Shown: in pieces, positions 4,895-6,256 of the stretch
Numbering within the stretch: position 1 is the stretch's first letter
How the letters are laid out: each line of letters begins with the position of its first letter
Source: Devosia equisanguinis
Lineage (GTDB): Bacteria > Pseudomonadota > Alphaproteobacteria > Rhizobiales > Hyphomicrobiaceae
Length of the DNA stretch: 6,256 nucleotides
Assembly (NCBI GenBank): GCA_945901835.1
Contig: CAMDMH010000204.1
Location: 1-6,256, forward strand
Reading direction: 5' to 3'
The notes under the pieces: generated by a model
Database searches by the model: none
What the model saw: only the letters and a program-made list of their open reading frames with translations
Told to the model about the DNA's origin: nothing
Translations under genes and position numbers: made by a program

Positions 4895-6256
4895 TCAGCC
4901 CGCGCCGAGTTTTTTCGCCCAACCGGCCAGCGCCGCGTCATCGACGTCGCGGGTGAGATCGACGGTGTCTTCGCCGGGGACGTAGATCTTCTTGAACTTC
5001 ATGTCCGGGGCAGTGAGCTGCTTCGTTGCGTCGATGCCCATTTTCGAGCCAAGCCCGTCGCGGGTCGAGGGATCGAGCTTGGAGCCCTGGCTGTCGTTGA
5101 CGACGAGCAGGCCGCGGTCGGCCTGGAAGCGGGTGGCGACGGCCCATTCGACTTGGGCGGGATCGTGGATGTCCACGTCCTCGTCGACGACGATCACCTG
5201 CTTCACGTCGTAGTGGCCGGCGAACGCGCCCATCATCACGTTCTTGGGCTCGCCCTCACTGCGTTTGGCGAGCTTCACGTAGAGGTGGTAGCGGCAGATT
5301 CCGCCGTGCGAGAGGTGCACGTCACGGACGCCGGGAAAGGTGCGCTTCAAGTGGCCGAGCAGCGTCGCCTCGCGCGGGATGCCGCCGAGCACGAGGTGTT
5401 CGAGGCCGCCGCCGCCGATCGTGTGATAGAGCGCGTCCTTGCGGCGCGTGATGGCGTCGATCGCGATGACGTGCCGGTCCGCGCGCTCGCCGTAGTATTG
5501 CGGGAACTCTCCGAAAGGTCCTTCGGGCTCGCGCAATTTCGGCAGCATGTGGCCCTCGACCACGATCTCGGCCTCGGCGGGCACGAGCAGGTCGCTCGTC
5601 TTGCATTTGACGACCGGGAGATTGCGGCCCTGCAGAGCGCCCGCGATTTCCAATTCGTCCTGATCGAGGGGCGCGATCGCCTGCGAGGCCAGCAGCGAGA
5701 GGGGGTCGATACCGACGACGACGGCGACGGGCAGCGGCTCGCCGTTCGCTTCGGCCATTTCATAGAACAGGTTGGTGTGCCGCGGCAGCAGCAGCGCGCC
5801 GAGCTTCTTGGGGCCGGAGACTTGCAGGCGCACGATGGCGACGTTCTGGCGGCCGGTCTTCGGGTTCTTGGAAATGATCAGGCCGGCGGTGATGTAGGGG
5901 CCGCTGTCGTGCTCGTTGTGGGTGGGGATCGGGAGGTCGCGCAGAAGGTCGGGCGAGAGTTCGACGACGTCGTGGACGGGAGCCTTCGTCACGATCTCAC
6001 ACGGGCGCGGATGGGCGGCAGCGTGCTCGAAGCGCGAGAGCATGTCGGCGTGGTCTACGCCCATCGCTTCGGCGATCCACTGGCGGGACGAGACGAGGCC
6101 CGAGACGACGGGCAGGGCATGGCCGCCGGGGGAGGGGAAGAGCGTGGCTTTGCTGCCGTCCAGCACCTTGGCGATCGCCGCGACCTCGTGCTCGAGTTTG
6201 GCGTTGGGCTTGGCCACGGCAAGGCGGCCGGTGGAGGCCAGATGCGCCAGCCAGTC
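4895..6256 (-). CDS. UbiD-family prenyl-FMN decarboxylase, 5' end off window
   Basis: Member of the UbiD family, which (de)carboxylates aromatic or unsaturated acids using prenylated FMN supplied by a UbiX-type enzyme. The stop is at 4895-4897; the frame stays open to the right edge. A GTG at 6217 could be taken as the start, but the 13 codons before it read DWLAHLASTGRLA and match the usual N-terminal helix, so the true start is outside. Counting from that GTG (residue 1): N125 and R130 in NVAIVRLQV, H147 and E190 match the cofactor/metal ligands, and E232 with E237 in EPEGPFGEFPQYYGER complete the Arg-Glu-Glu catalytic set, with the same N-R and E-E spacings as fungal Fdc1. About 453 residues are visible, slightly short of E. 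coli UbiD. No ubiX is in view and the substrate cannot be assigned; ubiquinone synthesis is only one option. Confidence 0.95.
   Translation of the reverse strand, partial: DWLAHLASTGRLAVAKPNAKLEHEVAAIAKVLDGSKATLFPSPGGHALPVVSGLVSSRQWIAEAMGVDHADMLSRFEHAAAHPRPCEIVTKAPVHDVVELSPDLLRDLPIPTHNEHDSGPYITAGLIISKNPKTGRQNVAIVRLQVSGPKKLGALLLPRHTNLFYEMAEANGEPLPVAVVVGIDPLSLLASQAIAPLDQDELEIAGALQGRNLPVVKCKTSDLLVPAEAEIVVEGHMLPKLREPEGPFGEFPQYYGERADRHVIAIDAITRRKDALYHTIGGGGLEHLVLGGIPREATLLGHLKRTFPGVRDVHLSHGGICRYHLYVKLAKRSEGEPKNVMMGAFAGHYDVKQVIVVDEDVDIHDPAQVEWAVATRFQADRGLLVVNDSQGSKLDPSTRDGLGSKMGIDATKQLTAPDMKFKKIYVPGEDTVDLTRDVDDAALAGWAKKLGAG

Noticed and set aside
4800..4920. Minus-strand peptide past the decarboxylase stop containing CDEPEPCRFYREYIAAQ
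   Set aside because: Looks protein-like, but only about 35 codons lie beyond the stop, in another frame, with no start and no family I recognise; a frameshifted UbiD tail is unlikely because the annotated end is normal.

Overview
The window is GC-rich and reads as a chromosome segment from an alphaproteobacterium, most likely of the order Hyphomicrobiales (Rhizobiales). This is inferred from the combination of an orphan tripartite-tricarboxylate (Bug-type) binding protein, a DUF1194 protein, an extensin-like lipoprotein, a single-domain FKBP, unimodal QueF, and a C/G-rich intergenic palindrome of the kind often seen in that order. No 16S or other phylogenetic marker is present, so the genus is not resolved.

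Layout, left to right: bases 1-534 hold no gene I can support, but include a cluster of three short palindromic units (321-451). Next come a periplasmic TTT-family solute-binding protein (535-1518) and, close behind on the same strand, an exported DUF1194/von Willebrand A-like protein (1576-2439). After a 157-base gap with two perfect TTAA-centred palindromes lies an extensin-like, probably zinc-dependent, putative lipoprotein (2597-3271). A gap with two perfect hairpins precedes an exported FKBP-type prolyl isomerase (3462-3926) with a good Shine-Dalgarno. A ~110-base double-hairpin inverted repeat (3931-4039) follows. Then comes a 250-codon reading frame (4058-4810) joining an N-terminal helix-turn-helix-like segment to a complete preQ0 reductase, QueF. 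Convergent to it, a UbiD-family decarboxylase (4895-6256, minus strand) runs off the right edge, so its true start is outside the window.

The first four proteins all carry export signals (binding protein, VWA-like protein, lipoprotein, PPIase), so the left two thirds of the window is envelope-oriented; the genes are co-directional, but only the first two look like a transcription unit. The right third is cytosolic metabolism: queuosine precursor reduction and prenyl-FMN-dependent (de)carboxylation. No CRISPR array, tRNA, rRNA, transposase or phage gene is visible. The observation most worth following is the HTH-QueF reading frame, where base composition jumps from 43% GC (4261-4360) to 80% GC (4381-4440) at the domain boundary.
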